NCBI RefSeq assembly: GCF_000281045.1 | Contig: NW_008246099.1 | Location: 378,077-442,076, forward strand | Direction of reading: 5' to 3' | Source: Saprolegnia diclina VS20 | Lineage: Eukaryota > Oomycota > Saprolegniomycetes > Saprolegniales > Saprolegniaceae | DNA: 64,000 nt | In this document: piece by piece, positions 31,628 through 42,672 of the stretch | How positions within the stretch are numbered: the first letter of the stretch is position 1 | Layout: each line of letters begins with the position of its first letter | Notes under the pieces: generated by a model | What the model was told of the DNA's origin: nothing | Database searches by the model: none | The model's input: the letters and a program-made list of their open reading frames with translations, nothing else | Position numbers and translations under genes: made by a program

Positions 31628-32035
31628 TCGCGCGTGTGAGTGCAGGGAGCGTCCGCATCGGCACCGGCAGCTTCGTGCTCAAGAACGTCCAAAACGCATG
31701 GACATCCGTGTCGTTCCGTTCTGGTCCTGCGTGTCTTTTGTATTGCGTGTCTACGACAATATTGACCAGATCATTCATAACTACATAATTCACTCTCCAA
31801 TTTGCATCTCTGTGTTCAAGCCCTGAGAGGGCCATTATGGTAGACGCCACGCTCGGTGAGGACCGTTCCTTCTCGGCTTTATAAGGCACACCTGTCGATG
31901 TTGCTCGATGTAGCATGTCCCTGTGTCTTTGATGGGCATGATACTGCGGCACACTTGGCCACAAGCAAGACGCAGAAGTTACGATTGCAAAGAATATTCG
32001 GTATTTAGTTCGTCATTGTCGCTATAGCAAGAGCG
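31628..32035. other. Convergent intergenic region, AT-rich
   Basis: About 410 bp. I see no gene; it presumably holds both 3' ends. Confidence 0.3.
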
Positions 32036-35000
32036 CTATACGGGCGCGGGACGCAGTGGCTCAAGCTCGGGCGTTGATTTTTTCTTGTGCGAAAGACTCG
32101 GGATACCACTGGGCGCTTCGTCGGGACTCGCAAGCGATAAAAAGTTGAAAATGTCGGCGGCCGACGGTCGGTGTTTTGCCGTCGGCTGCAAAAGCATGCG
32201 GAGGCACGTGCGGAGACTTGTGCCGTAGCGCAGAGGAATTTCATTCATGAGGAACGACAACGGCTTGAGTTTGCACATATGATTGGATCCTATCGCAATC
32301 TCAATCTCGACCTCAACCGCGTATGTACCAGTCACGAGGTAGTAGAGGAGGCAGCCGAGGGCCCACATGTCTGTCTTTTCAGAGACAGCGTCGTCCTCCG
32401 GCGGCACAATGACCGGTGACAGCAAGTGCGCCATGCGACGCATGCCCGCAGCGACGTCGGACTCGCTATACGGTGTCTTGAAGAGGAGGAGGCCGCCCAC
32501 TTTGAGTTGATGGTCTCGCGTCCGGTACAAGTTGGACGGCGTCAAATTCAAATGCAAAATGCCTTGGCTGTGCAGCGACGCCAGCGCTGCCGCCACCTAG
32601 TGACGTTCTAGAATCAAGTCGAGGTGTGATCATACCGTTGTCATAATGGAGAGGACGTCGGCTTGCGGCAGCGGCGATGGCGCCGACGTCAAGTACTCCC
32701 CAAGGATGCAGTCGTCGAGCGCGACAAAAGTCACTGGCCAGCACTCGTTGAGGTTGCCGTTCATCGCTGCAAACTGCTGGTACACGCACGAGAAGGCGTG
32801 GTGGACAGCAACGAGGTTGGTCTCGCTCAGTCGCGCCTGCATGCGCTGGGCTGTCTCGACGACGAACGCTGCTTCCCGCGACGTCGTGGACGAGGCAATG
32901 TAGAGGACGCAGTATGCGCTGGTCGCGCTGTCATACATGCGCAGCACGAGCTGCCCAGTCGTGGGGCGCGCAGCCAAGAGCCGGTCGTAGTGTAATCGCT
33001 GAAGGAAGATCGACGGTAGCGTGCACGCGTGGGAGAGTCGCTGAAACTCCTTGTGCCCGCTCTCTTGGATGTGGGCCAGTGGTGCCTCGATCGAGACCTT
33101 GAGGTTCTCCATGAGCTAGCAAACGTGCGTTGCAGCAACACAACATGATGATAACGTACGTCGTGCGCTGCTTCGTCTTCTTCAAAGAGCCAGCTGCGTT
33201 CGTACTCTTGGAGCTCCAGCTCTTCGCGTGCTCGCGTGAGCTTGTGCAGGAGCCACTTGGAGTCCCGAATAAAAATGTGGTCGTGCCGGCTCGGACTACT
33301 GGGCGCATTGATGTCGCGGTGCAAAAGCTCGACGGCTGCGACGAGGTCCTCTACGACGCTCGCTGCGACGGACGCATTTCGCTGTGGCGCAAACCGCAGT
33401 CGGTGCGGGTCACCCCGGTGCCGCACGGTGGCGACGGCCCGCGGTGCTTGGTCCATCGCGATTTTGAGGTCCTGCTCAATGTCGGCCATGCGGTCTGCGA
33501 GGAGCCGCCCCCAGGCGTGCCTTGCAAGACGTTATACCTCGAGTGTCTTTAGTGCGCCGAGGCTTACCGGTAGGCTTCTTCGTCTTGGTATCGGCGGAGC
33601 TTCCCGAGTCGAAATCGGTTGCGCCGGCACATGCAGCAATACAGCGGGAGATTTGAGGATAGCTGGATGTACACGTGCTTGTGGTTGTACTCCCAGAGCA
33701 GTGCGTTGGGGGGTAGCTCAGAACTCAGCAAGAGCAGATGCTGTAGCTGTCCAAGAAGCGCCTCCTACTCCTCGCTCGTGATGACGATAATGAGCCTCTC
33801 GCTGTGTACCATGGCGTGGCTGAACGACCGGACGAGGTGGTTGAGCAGCACGAGCTTTCTGTTGGGGTACTGGATCGTCTCGGGCGTCTTGACATTCGAG
33901 AGACTGCTCTCCCACGTGGCGAGCTCTGGCGCGACGATGCCAAGCCCCGCGGCCTCGATCGCGGCTTTTAGGTGATGAATGTGTTCCGAGATTTCTTCCG
34001 CGACATCGACAAAGTACACAAACATGTCGACGTCGACGACGCCGAGATCAAGGAAGAGCGCCTGCATGTCGCTCGACGACACGAGCAAGCGCAAGCCGCG
34101 TCTGTGCGCGACGGCGGCCTCGAGGCACCTACACGGCAAAACCTCATCAATCAATGTGTTGGGCAGAAGACAAGATCGTACGGTTCGGCCGCGAGGCAGT
34201 ACAGAATGTGCAGCGCACTGAGTTTGCCAATCTGGCGTGGATCCATGAGGACAAAGACGCGCTCCAGCGCTCGTGTGGCTCCGGTGCGCTGCGCGACGCG
34301 CTCTTCGCTCTCGTACAGCGTCTTTGGCGTGTCGACCTCGGGTACTTGAAGGTGGATCTTGCCGTGCACGTCGAGGCCGTTGGTCGCTCGGTGCATGAGG
34401 CGGCGCGTCATGTGCTGGCGCAAATCGATCTGGAACTGACGAACGCGCGTGCGCTCGGACGCAATTGCTTTCTGGACGAGGCGGGCGCGCCGCGTCACAA
34501 ACCGCGCTTGGATCTTGGCAACTTCGACCTCGATTTCGTCAGGGTGCGGCGCCTGCTGTTGCTGCTGATTCGAAGACGGCTTGGGCGGTGCGTGCACCTT
34601 TGTTGGCGACGCCCGGCGCTGCTTGCTACGTTGAAGCGCCTTGGAATTGCGCTGCTTGCGCCGCAGCCACGGCCCCAAGTGCGTCTCGACGTCGCGAAGC
34701 AGCGTCAAAATGCACGCGTGCACGTCTGGATCGATGCCACTCGCAAGCTCTGGTAGCGCAGTGTCGCTTGGACTGGTGTCGCCACCGGCGTGTACGCCCG
34801 TTGCGTCTTCGTCGACATCGGAAGGAAGGTGTCGGACGCGGGCGCCGGTCGCAGCATGCACGAAGAAGAACTGCCCGTCGTCGTCCATGCCTCCAAATTG
34901 CCACGTGGAAGTCGCATCGCCGTTGCTTGCAGCGTCGACCGTCGATACCTCGTCGCCCGGTGGGATGTCCCACACGCTTTCGCCCGTGATCGAGTGCACG

Positions 35001-35044
35001 TAGTACGTGCATCCGCTGGCAGCGTCGAACGCAGGCGCCCACAT
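32036..35044 (-). CDS. WW-domain protein fused to a C-terminal pseudokinase
   Basis: At least seven exons, in frame by hand. From MWAPAFDAASGCTYYVHSIT the N-terminus forms a WW domain ending ESVWDIPPG. A degenerate second one follows (STWQFGGM...GQFFFVHAATG). A long helical, glutamine/lysine-rich section leads to a conserved-looking block (CLEAAVAHRRGLRLLVSSSD) and, after a 45-nt intron ending GAGTAG, to a cysteine-containing segment (LYCCMCRRNRFRLGKL). The C-terminal 300 residues are a kinase fold. The catalytic loop reads LHLNLTPSN where active kinases have HRDLKPxN, the DFG position reads VGG, and the DMWALGCLLYYLVTG helix is conserved. It is therefore a probable pseudokinase, acting as a scaffold or allosteric partner. 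Only 78 bp separate its start from the PNO1 stop. An ATG at 35107 is an alternative start. Confidence 0.75.
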
Positions 35045-35122
35045 GCCCGTTTCAGTTTGGCGGGACCCAAGAGGCAGTTTACATACAGTATTTATTAATG
35101 ATAACAATTCTTCTCTAAGAGC

Positions 35123-35821
35123 TTAGAAGCGCTCGTTCATGCGGTTGGCGACGTTCTTCATTTTGTTGTAGACCTTGCCCGGAGGCGCACCCATGATGAG
35201 CGAGCAGATCGCGTCGCGGGCGAGCTTGATGTTGGAGAACGAGCCGAGGATGTGGATCTTCTGGTCCGCAAGCACGATACGCGTGCGCGTCGCGTTCTCG
35301 ATGGCGTACTTGGTCTTGCCGTCCTGGCCCGCAAGACGACCCACGGCGCGGCTCAAGTGGTCGCCCTTGAGCATCTTGACGTCAGTGACCTCAAACGTGT
35401 CGATAAAGAGATCTTCGAGACGAAGGAGCGCGACCGCGTCCTGGACTTCGAAACCCATCATGTAGGCCTGCACGAAATCGGCGCCCTTCTGAAGCGCGCC
35501 GGCATCTTCCGTCAGCGGGCTGTTCTTGAGCTCAATGCAGCGCGTCTTGGTGTTCATACGGATCTGAAGCTTGAGGTGCTCCACGATCGGCTTCATGATG
35601 TTGGGCCAGTCGTTTTTGAGCGGCGTGTAGCGATGCGCCGGCACGCGCACACGGCGAAAGTCGTTCTTGCCGCCGCCGGCTTCCTGCGCGCTCAGCGCCG
35701 GAAACGACGGCGCGTCCGAGACATCCATGTCCATGTCATCGTCCGCGTGCTGGGCGGCGACAGCGTGCTGCAGCTGCATCGTCGACACGACGACGTCGTC
35801 GGTGTGCATATCCGTGTCCAT
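35123..35821 (-). CDS. PNO1: PNO1/Dim2 RNA-binding ribosome-assembly factor
   Basis: A 232-aa single-exon protein of normal family length. An acidic, methionine/aspartate-rich N-terminus (1-50) leads to a KH-like RNA-binding region. It contains HLKLQIRMNTKTRCIELKNS and FVQAYMMGFEVQDAVALLRL, then the hallmark DHLSRAVGRLAGQDGKTKYA and IENATRTRIVLADQKIHILG. The C-terminus is PPGKVYNKMKNVANRMNERF. These match PNO1 (Rrp20/Dim2), which binds the 3' end of pre-18S rRNA and recruits Nob1 and Dim1 during small-subunit assembly in the nucleolus and cytoplasm. Two TATCCGG sites lie 113-140 bp upstream. Confidence 0.95.
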   Translation of the reverse strand: MDTDMHTDDVVVSTMQLQHAVAAQHADDDMDMDVSDAPSFPALSAQEAGGGKNDFRRVRVPAHRYTPLKNDWPNIMKPIVEHLKLQIRMNTKTRCIELKNSPLTEDAGALQKGADFVQAYMMGFEVQDAVALLRLEDLFIDTFEVTDVKMLKGDHLSRAVGRLAGQDGKTKYAIENATRTRIVLADQKIHILGSFSNIKLARDAICSLIMGAPPGKVYNKMKNVANRMNERF

Positions 35822-36308
35822 GATCCGATTAGCTGCGGGCGCCGAGGGAAGAAATCTATTGATCTCCAGCCAATTGTTTCAACGAGAAAGGTCATCCTCA
35901 TCACATGGAAAATGGCTGGCTCCGAGGACGGGATATCCGGTTATTTCAGCTTTATCCGGCGATTGACCTGCAGGGATGTCGAAATTGATGACCAAAACAA
36001 GGTCGGCGGTCCGCGATGCACAGAAGCCTATGGCGCAGAGGCATCGATAGCTCTATAGCCTAGCGCCTACAGACCGACAAGCGCGGTGGGACGGAGGAAC
36101 GCAGCGTACGAATTGAGTGACGTAGATCGCAACTCTTCTACTCTTCTATTGGCTAAAAAGGGTTTTCTTTTTAGCGAATCTGAAGTGTCTGTTTTGTAGT
36201 GACGCTTTGAAACGGTGATTGGGTGGAATTTGCCACGATATTTGGCCAATGACAGGTCGTATCGCATGATTCTGGAGAATCCGAGCAACGACCAAACAAT
36301 TGACTGCG
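35822..36308. other. Divergent promoter region between PNO1 and the AAA+ gene
   Basis: About 490 bp, no gene seen. The TATCCGG sites listed at 35934-35959 are its only pattern I can point to. Confidence 0.35.
35934..35959. promoter_or_regulatory. Paired TATCCGG motifs upstream of PNO1
   Basis: TATCCGG at 35934-35940 and 35953-35959, 113-140 bp before the PNO1 start. They match seven of the eight bases of the stricter sites. Confidence 0.3.
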
Positions 36309-37982
36309 ATGGCCAAGCGCTGCGTACGCTTTGCGCTGCTCTGCATGCTCGCCTGCATAGCACTCGCCGCCGAGAAGGAGACGTGGAAAGATAAGCTCTC
36401 TTTCTTCCAGGCGACGGTCGAGAGCTCGCTGGCCGAAGGCGTCGAGTGGCTAGGCTTCCACTCGGGGCTGGGGCCGCAGTGCGACTTTGTCGAGCATCCG
36501 TCCGTCGCCGTGCGTAGCCACCTGCAAAAATACCTCACAGGCCAAGACCGATCTCTCGACTCTATCGTTGGCGCGATCGAGTCGTGGGAATTCTCGTACG
36601 AATGATGCTCGTCTGCGCCAGCTCATGGGCGAAATGTGTGTAGGCGAACTTCCAGCAAGGACCATGGCCCACTCGTCATGGCGATCACGGGTCCTACCGG
36701 CACGGGCAAGACAGAAACGTCGACGCTGATCGCAGAAGGCCTCTTCCGCCGCCGCCGAAAACTCGATCACAGCGAAAAGCTCGTTCCCACGGGTCTCCTC
36801 GTCTTTCGGTGCAGAAATGGATGTCGCCTCGAAACTAACGGTCTCTGCGTAGTGGCGAGGACTTTAGCGACAATTACACAAACCCCGTGACGCAGTACCA
36901 AGAACAGATCAAGTCCCGGTACTGTCGTCCGCGTATCGTTCTGTTGTGATTGACTCTGTTGTAGTCTTGTCGAGCACCTCACCAAGTGTTCTGGCAAAGC
37001 CGTCGTTGTCTTTGACGAAGTCCAGAAAGTGATTCCGCAAACGCTGGATGGTAGATCGTACAGAGTGTCGCTGTAAACCGAACGACCTTCGTAGTGCTGA
37101 CAAGCGCCATGAGCAGCAACGCCCAGCTGACGTACTACAAGAATGGGGTCGCGCGCAAGGTCGACTGCAGCAATGTAAGATCATGAACGACCACTTCAGA
37201 TGCTGATGTGTGCTGTTCAGGTCATCTTCATTCTCATTTCCGACATTGGCGTTGGCAACATGGAAAACATCATGATCCAATACGAGTCGCGGGACGAGCT
37301 ACCGTTCGGAGAGCTTGAGAACGAGGTCAAGAAGGCGCTCGATGCTCAGTGGGACCGCCTCCAATTTGGCAAAATGATCAAGCAGGTACACTCGCTCTGA
37401 GGGGTTTATGATTCACATGCTATCCACAGGTCATTCCGTTTCTGCCGTTTGAACAACGCCATATCATCGACGTCATCAACCTCAAGCTGCGGCACCTGAG
37501 CGTCAACTACGAAGGCAAGTACTGGTACAAGCTCGACATTGAGGTACGAACGTCACGTCGCACGACCAAGAAGATGCTAGTCTCACCTGCACCACCGTGT
37601 CTCTACATAGCCGGGCATTGCACAGCACCTCTCGACGCTCGAGTCGATCCCATACCAAGCCCGACGCGCCTCGGTCAATGGGAAGGAGCTGCAAAAGGTG
37701 TTTGCCAAGTATGGCGCTCGAAGTGTCGAGTCGGGCCCCATCCAGCAGCTCAAGTCGAAGCTCCTCCGCTACCTTCGCCCGTGGAACACAAGTACACAAA
37801 TTGATTTGCTACGGTGTGCAGGATCGTGACAATGTGCGATTGTAGAGGCCACGATCACCGTGTCATTTGTCCCGTCGACGGAGGAAGTTGTGATCACGTC
37901 CTGCAGCAGCGAAGCCGAAGACGTCGACGATGAGTTTGCGTCCGTCGGTTGCCGCATCAAGTGGCAAGGCAAGTTCAAATGA
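36309..37982 (+). CDS. Torsin/ClpB-like AAA+ ATPase of the secretory pathway
   Basis: About nine exons from MAKRCVRFALLCMLACIALA, a clear signal peptide. Exon 1 ends with a HLQKYLTGQDRSLDSIVGAI helix like the region preceding torsin/ClpB AAA domains. Exon 2 holds Walker A (GPTGTGKTETSTLIAE). A later exon holds Walker B (GKAVVVFDEVQKVIPQTLD), followed by CSNVIFILISDIGVGNMENI (sensor 1) and a VIPFLPFEQRHIIDVINLKL helix. In ClpB D2 domains the equivalent order is similar. With a signal peptide, a single AAA domain and a short C-terminal region, the ER-lumenal torsin family fits best. The tail after KATITVSFVPSTEE is divergent. Confidence 0.8.
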
Positions 37983-38584
37983 GGTGTAAATAGGACTACC
38001 TGGTATAGTACACGTGCACGAGCACCACACAGTCGCAGTCACATGACGCGTAGCGATCGGATGCCTTGCGTGCCAATTTGGCGTGCCTGACAACTCGCAT
38101 GCCAATGTTGCATCACCGGGTAGAAGATGGCCTGCGTAAGTATCGAAGGTTACATACCGAGCGATGGTGGTGTTCTCGCGGATACATGCAAGTAGCCACG
38201 TCTTTAGCGGGTGTCTCTGGTCATGGCTGCCTCCCGCCGGGGCGTATGCAGGCTGCATGCGGTGGGCATAGCCACTACCGGCGGCCAAGTCGTCAGGCAA
38301 GACAGCGCTTCATCATGGGACCGCGCTGAATCTCCGGTATGTCGCCACCGTTGCCCGCGTGTCCCGCTGGGATCTTCAAACATCATAGAATACAATCCCC
38401 CACACCGAAATACAATATGACCGGGCAGAACAATAGAAACACCAAGCTTAGTTAAAATAAGGGAATAAAAATGTCGCGAGAGTGGTATTATATTTTACCG
38501 GAGAGAACCCGGTGGCACGGGATACGTAGCTTTCGATTCAGCCGACTGCTCAGAGTTTCTTTCGACAGACCACCAAGAGAGAAG
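37983..38584. other. Intergenic region, no gene seen
   Basis: About 600 bp. A minus-strand frame (38300-37863, 145 codons) partly overlaps the AAA+ gene's last exon and has no recognisable domain. Confidence 0.35.
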
Positions 38585-39968
38585 ATGGGCTGCGTCAAGT
38601 CGACCCCGATCCCGAACGCCCCTGCCGATGCTGCGGCCAAGGCCCCCGAAGCCGCGCCGGCCCATGCTGGCGAAGGCGAGACCAAGCACTTTGACGAAGT
38701 CTACACGCTCGGGAAGAAGCTTGGCGAGGGCACCTTCTCGGTTGTCAAGGAGGGCACGCACAAGGCGAGTGGCAAGAAGTATGCCATCAAGTGCATCAAG
38801 AAGCAGGGCTTGACCCAGGAGGACCTCGACGCTCTCCACGAGGAGATCAGCATCTTGAAGAAAGTAAAAGCCGGAGACGTTGCAAGGATCGTGGATCTGA
38901 TCCAACCGGTGGTTGTAGATGGACCACCCCAACATCATGACGCTGTACGAAGTCTTTTCGGAACCCGCGTACTATTACCTCGTGACCGAAATCATGGAGG
39001 GCGGTGAGCTCTTTGACCGCATTGTTGAAAAGGTATGTTGGATCCGCCGAGGCCGTCAAACGCTCAAACCTGCTTGATAGACGTACTACACGGAGAAGGA
39101 AGCCCGCGACTTGGTGCTCATTCTGCTGAACGCGATCAAGTACTGCCACGATCGCGGTGTTGTCCACCGCGACTTGAAGGTAGCGCATCATATTGTAGTG
39201 GTGGCATATCTCACGGTTCGAATTGCAGCCTGAGAACTTGCTTCTGACGAGCAAGAGCGACGACGCCTTTATCAAGATTGCCGACTTTGGCTTTGCCAAG
39301 CAAGACTTTAACGCGTCGCTGACGACGGCCTGCGGCACGCCGGGGTGCGCTCACGAGTACTGCATGGATGTGTGCTCATGGCATCTCTAGCTACGTCGCG
39401 CCCGAGATCTTGAAGGGCGAGTCGTATGGCAAGACAGTTGATATTTGGAGCATTGGTGTCATCACGTTCATCTTGCTCTGCGGCTACCCGCCGTTCCACG
39501 ACGAGAACCAGAAGCGCCTCTTCAACGCGATCAAGATTGGGTCGTTCAAGTTTGAGTCGCCGTACTGGGACGCGGTCTCGGCCGAAGCCAAGGACTTTAT
39601 CTCGACCATGCTCGTCGTGGACCCGACCAAGCGGTACGGGCAACCTGCATCCGTGTACTTCGACACTCACCCCTACTAGGTCGGACGCGGACCAGCTCCT
39701 CCAGCACACGTGGATCACGGGCACGGAAGTCTCGACCGTGCCGTTGACGCAGGCCATGGAACAGCTCAAGAAGTACAACGCGCGACGAAAGTTCAAGGCC
39801 GCCGTGCGCACTGTCCAGGTGACGACGGCGCTCAAGAAGGCGATGGGCGGCTCGTCGTCGGTCGTCGACGATGTCACTCCCGTCGAAGGCGAGGCCGTCG
39901 AGGACATTGCGCTCGAGGTCGACGCGACGCCGGCCGCGGCGCCGGCGACCGGAGAGACCAAGGCGTAG
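38585..39968 (+). CDS. Calcium/calmodulin-dependent protein kinase (CaMKI-like), probably N-myristoylated
   Basis: Six or more exons from MGCVKSTPIPNAP. Glycine 2, cysteine 3 and serine 6 form a myristoylation/palmitoylation signal, so membrane attachment is likely. The kinase domain carries LGEGTFSVVKEGTHK (glycine loop), YAIKCIKK (catalytic lysine), HDRGVVHRDLK joined by intron to PENLL, IADFGFAK, a CGTPGYVAPE activation segment rebuilt across a 46-nt intron, and DIWSIGVITFILLCGYPPF. After the domain, MEQLKKYNARRKFKAAVRTV matches the autoinhibitory/calmodulin-binding region of CaMKI. All catalytic residues are present. The C-terminal 60 residues are acidic and alanine-rich. The stop lies 23 bp from the convergent DHHC gene. 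Confidence 0.93.
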
Positions 39969-39991
39969 ACACAAAGCGGCGCGATCTATTC

Positions 39992-41281
39992 CTAATCGGT
40001 TTTATCTTTGCGCGTGATGTTGAAGGCATCGCAAACGTTGTGCAGTACGCCGCCGTCGTACGGGTTGCGGTCAATGTCGTCGGCTGTGAGGAGCAACGAC
40101 GTCTCAGCGCTGCTCGCGTCGACGAGCCCGACGCCGCCCCACGACATGTCAAAAGCCACGGGACGCGTCGGCGCCGGCACGTCGTCCGCGTGGTCTTTGT
40201 GAAGGCGCTGGCGCTTGAAGTGCTCGTTGGCGGTGCAGTTGCGGTACACGCGGCCCATTTGGCACCCGAGGAGGAGGCTCACGAGGAACCAAACCGCGAG
40301 CGCGAGCGACGCAACGAACGCGACACGCGCGTTCTCTGGCGACTACAGTACCAAGCGCATGGAACGTCGTAGTGCATAGTCGACGGCCGTACCAAGATGA
40401 TGTCGGTGAGCACTTGCGTCAGGAGCGCGACGGACGCGTTGCGCGCGTCTGCGAGCGAGTGCGTCATCTAACTCTGCGCATGAGGCCATGGTGCGTGCGC
40501 GTCGGAGCACCTTGTCGATGAAGACGCTGCAGAGGAGGTACACGAGGTGGCTACTTCCGCAGACATTGACCTAATACGTGCACGTTGAAGAGCCAGTCTT
40601 GGTGGTGCGTCGTACGACGAGGAAGAAGAAGAACGCGTTGTAGTTGTGCTGGGCGATGCATGTGTTGACCCAGACTAGGAGAATCAGTGTGGCGAAGGTG
40701 CCATAGGTATGCTCGGTGTCTACTGCAGCTACAGCATGTAAATACATCCGCACACAGTCAGGTGCCTACTGGTGATCGAAGCGGGCGACGCAGTGGTTGC
40801 ACACGCGGCAGTGCTTGGAACGCGGGATCCTACGGCGTTCTGAACTTGTAGCTTCCGTGCAGAAGTAGGACGTACTTGAGGGTCTTGCAGGTTCGGCAGA
40901 CGCGGCCACGGGGGTAGAGCGCATCGTGGTCCGGGTAGTGCTGCTGCGTTGAAAGGTTGCGATGGGTGATGACACCGGGGTCCACGAACGAGACGCGGAC
41001 AAAGAGGCCCAAGCATGCAAACGCGAAGAAGATCGCAATGACCCTAATGGTCTTTCGTCAAGCGCAACAACATGCGACGCCGACGCACCGGTCCAGGAGG
41101 TCGAGCGTGTGCCAAGCCTCCGTGACGAGCACGCCGTAGCAGAGCGAGAGGAGCGAGAGGTAGAAGAGCTACGTTCATTGAGTGGCGCCCAAGTCAACGG
41201 CCGCGTTACCTGGAAGATGCAGTTGCGCTCCTCGAAGAACCAGGCCCAGACCCGCTTCACGGCGCGGACGACGACCATCAT
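39992..41281 (-). CDS. DHHC palmitoyltransferase
   Basis: About nine exons from MMVVVRAVKRVWAWFF. Hydrophobic segments lie at LFYLSLLSLCYGVLV and VIAIFFAFACLGLFVRVSFV, followed by DPGVITHRN and the zinc-binding cysteine-rich domain (GRVCRTCKTLKIPRSKHCRV then CNHCVARFDHHC, IWVNTCIAQHNYNAF). The second histidine of DHHC is split across an intron and completed by a 5-nt micro-exon (40728-40724, CTGCA), which also supplies the catalytic cysteine codon. Two more hydrophobic segments follow, then the TTxE-like NCTANEHFKRQRL and the PaCCT block NPYDGGVLHNVCDAFN. This is a membrane enzyme that S-acylates cysteines on target proteins. The neighbouring CaMK carries a candidate acylation site (Cys3), which may be coincidence. 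Confidence 0.87.
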
Positions 41282-41746
41282 ATTGCAAGTTGCACACTGC
41301 GACACGCGCCTTCCTGTCACGAAATCGTGTGAAACACTATTTGATAGAATCGAAATAGTGAGAAATTGGGAGCGATCTTGAACGCCAAACGAGAAGGCAG
41401 CGACGGGAGGCGCATCCACGTTTGCTTGATCCGATATGCATGCAAAATTTGGCTTCTAAGTGCGACGCAGATCGCGTGCGCGGCCTTGGGTAGCCGGAAC
41501 GCAGCGCTTGTCATCATACACTATTTGCGCTGATCGGGACGGATCATATCCCTCGTTAGAGACACACTGCGATAGAAGAACTTTGCCACGTGAGGGGTTC
41601 ATAAAAGCCGACCTGCGAGACTCGATGTATCCAAGCTATTGAATCGCAAAGGGTATCTTAGCCCAAAGCTGGATTTGAGACTTCAGGTACGAGCATGGAG
41701 GAGCTGCCGGCAGCGGGATGCTCATCCTGCGGGCGTAGGAACCAAG
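41282..41746. other. Divergent intergenic region
   Basis: About 465 bp between the DHHC and proteasome gene starts, no gene seen. Confidence 0.3.
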
Positions 41747-42595
41747 ATGGCCGACTCTGCCTACTCGTTCAGCTTGACGACCTTCAACCCGTCGGGGAAG
41801 CTGCTGCAGATTGAGTACGCGCTCAACGCTGTCAACAACAACGGCCGCACGTCGCTCGGCATCCGCAGCAAGAATGGCGTCGTCATCGCGACCGAGAAGA
41901 AGCTGCCGACCGTGCTCGTCGACGAAGAGGCCTACAAAAAGATCGAGAAGCTCTCGTCGAGCGCTGGCGTCGTCTACAGTGGCCTCGGCCCCGACTACCG
42001 CGTGCTCGTGCGCAAGGCCCGCAAGAAGGCGCAAGCGTACTACATGAAATACAAGGTTCGCCGCAAGTGGCTGCTTGTGGCCTCACGCCCATGCGTAGGA
42101 GAATGCCCCCGCGTCCATCTTGGTGCGCGAGATCGCGGCTGTGATGCAGGAATTCACGCAGTCGGGCGGTGTCCGCCCGTTCGGCGTCTCGCTCTTGTAC
42201 GCAGGTTACGACGACGATGGGCCGCAGTTGTATCAGATCGACCCGTCGGGCTCGTACTTTGGCTGGAAAGCCACGGCCATTGGCAAGGACTCGGTCAGCG
42301 CCAAGAGCTTCCTCGAAAAGGTACATGGCGACCAACATCGGTTGGCCTCTGATGACCAAACGGTAGCGGTACAACGATGGCATGGAGTTGGAAGACGCGA
42401 TCAACACGGCGCTCAAGACGATGCGCGAAGGCTTTGAAGGCGAGGTAATCTCGCAATCATGCGCAGGACGACCTTTACCGAATCTGCATGTAGATGAACG
42501 AGACCAACATCGAGGTTGGCATCATCGGCGAAGACAAGATCTTCCGTGTCTTGAGCCCGAACGAAGTCAAGGACTACCTCGCCGAAGCCGAGTAA
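41747..42595 (+). CDS. PSMA2: 20S proteasome subunit alpha-2
   Basis: Four exons from [20 protein letters not shown], the proteasome alpha-type signature reading on into [19 protein letters not shown]. Exon 2 (after a 45-nt intron) begins [19 protein letters not shown], then [19 protein letters not shown] and [20 protein letters not shown]; exon 3 [20 protein letters not shown]; exon 4 [19 protein letters not shown]. Total length about 235 aa, as expected. The S-G-V-R-P-F-G-V block and the N-terminus point to alpha-2. It is a structural subunit of the outer ring, non-catalytic. Confidence 0.95.
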
Positions 42596-42672
42596 ATACG
42601 CAGGACACCTCTGTCCTGCATGCATGTGTGCGACGAGCGAAGTAATGGACTCTCCTTAACACGAGCGCTGGA

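Noticed and set aside
37863-38300. A 145-codon minus-strand frame downstream of the AAA+ gene
   Set aside because: It overlaps the last coding exon of the AAA+ gene and contains no domain-like pattern.
39992-42595. Kinase, DHHC and proteasome genes as a functional operon-like unit
   Set aside because: They are on different strands with separate starts, and nothing in the sequence links the proteasome subunit to acylation.
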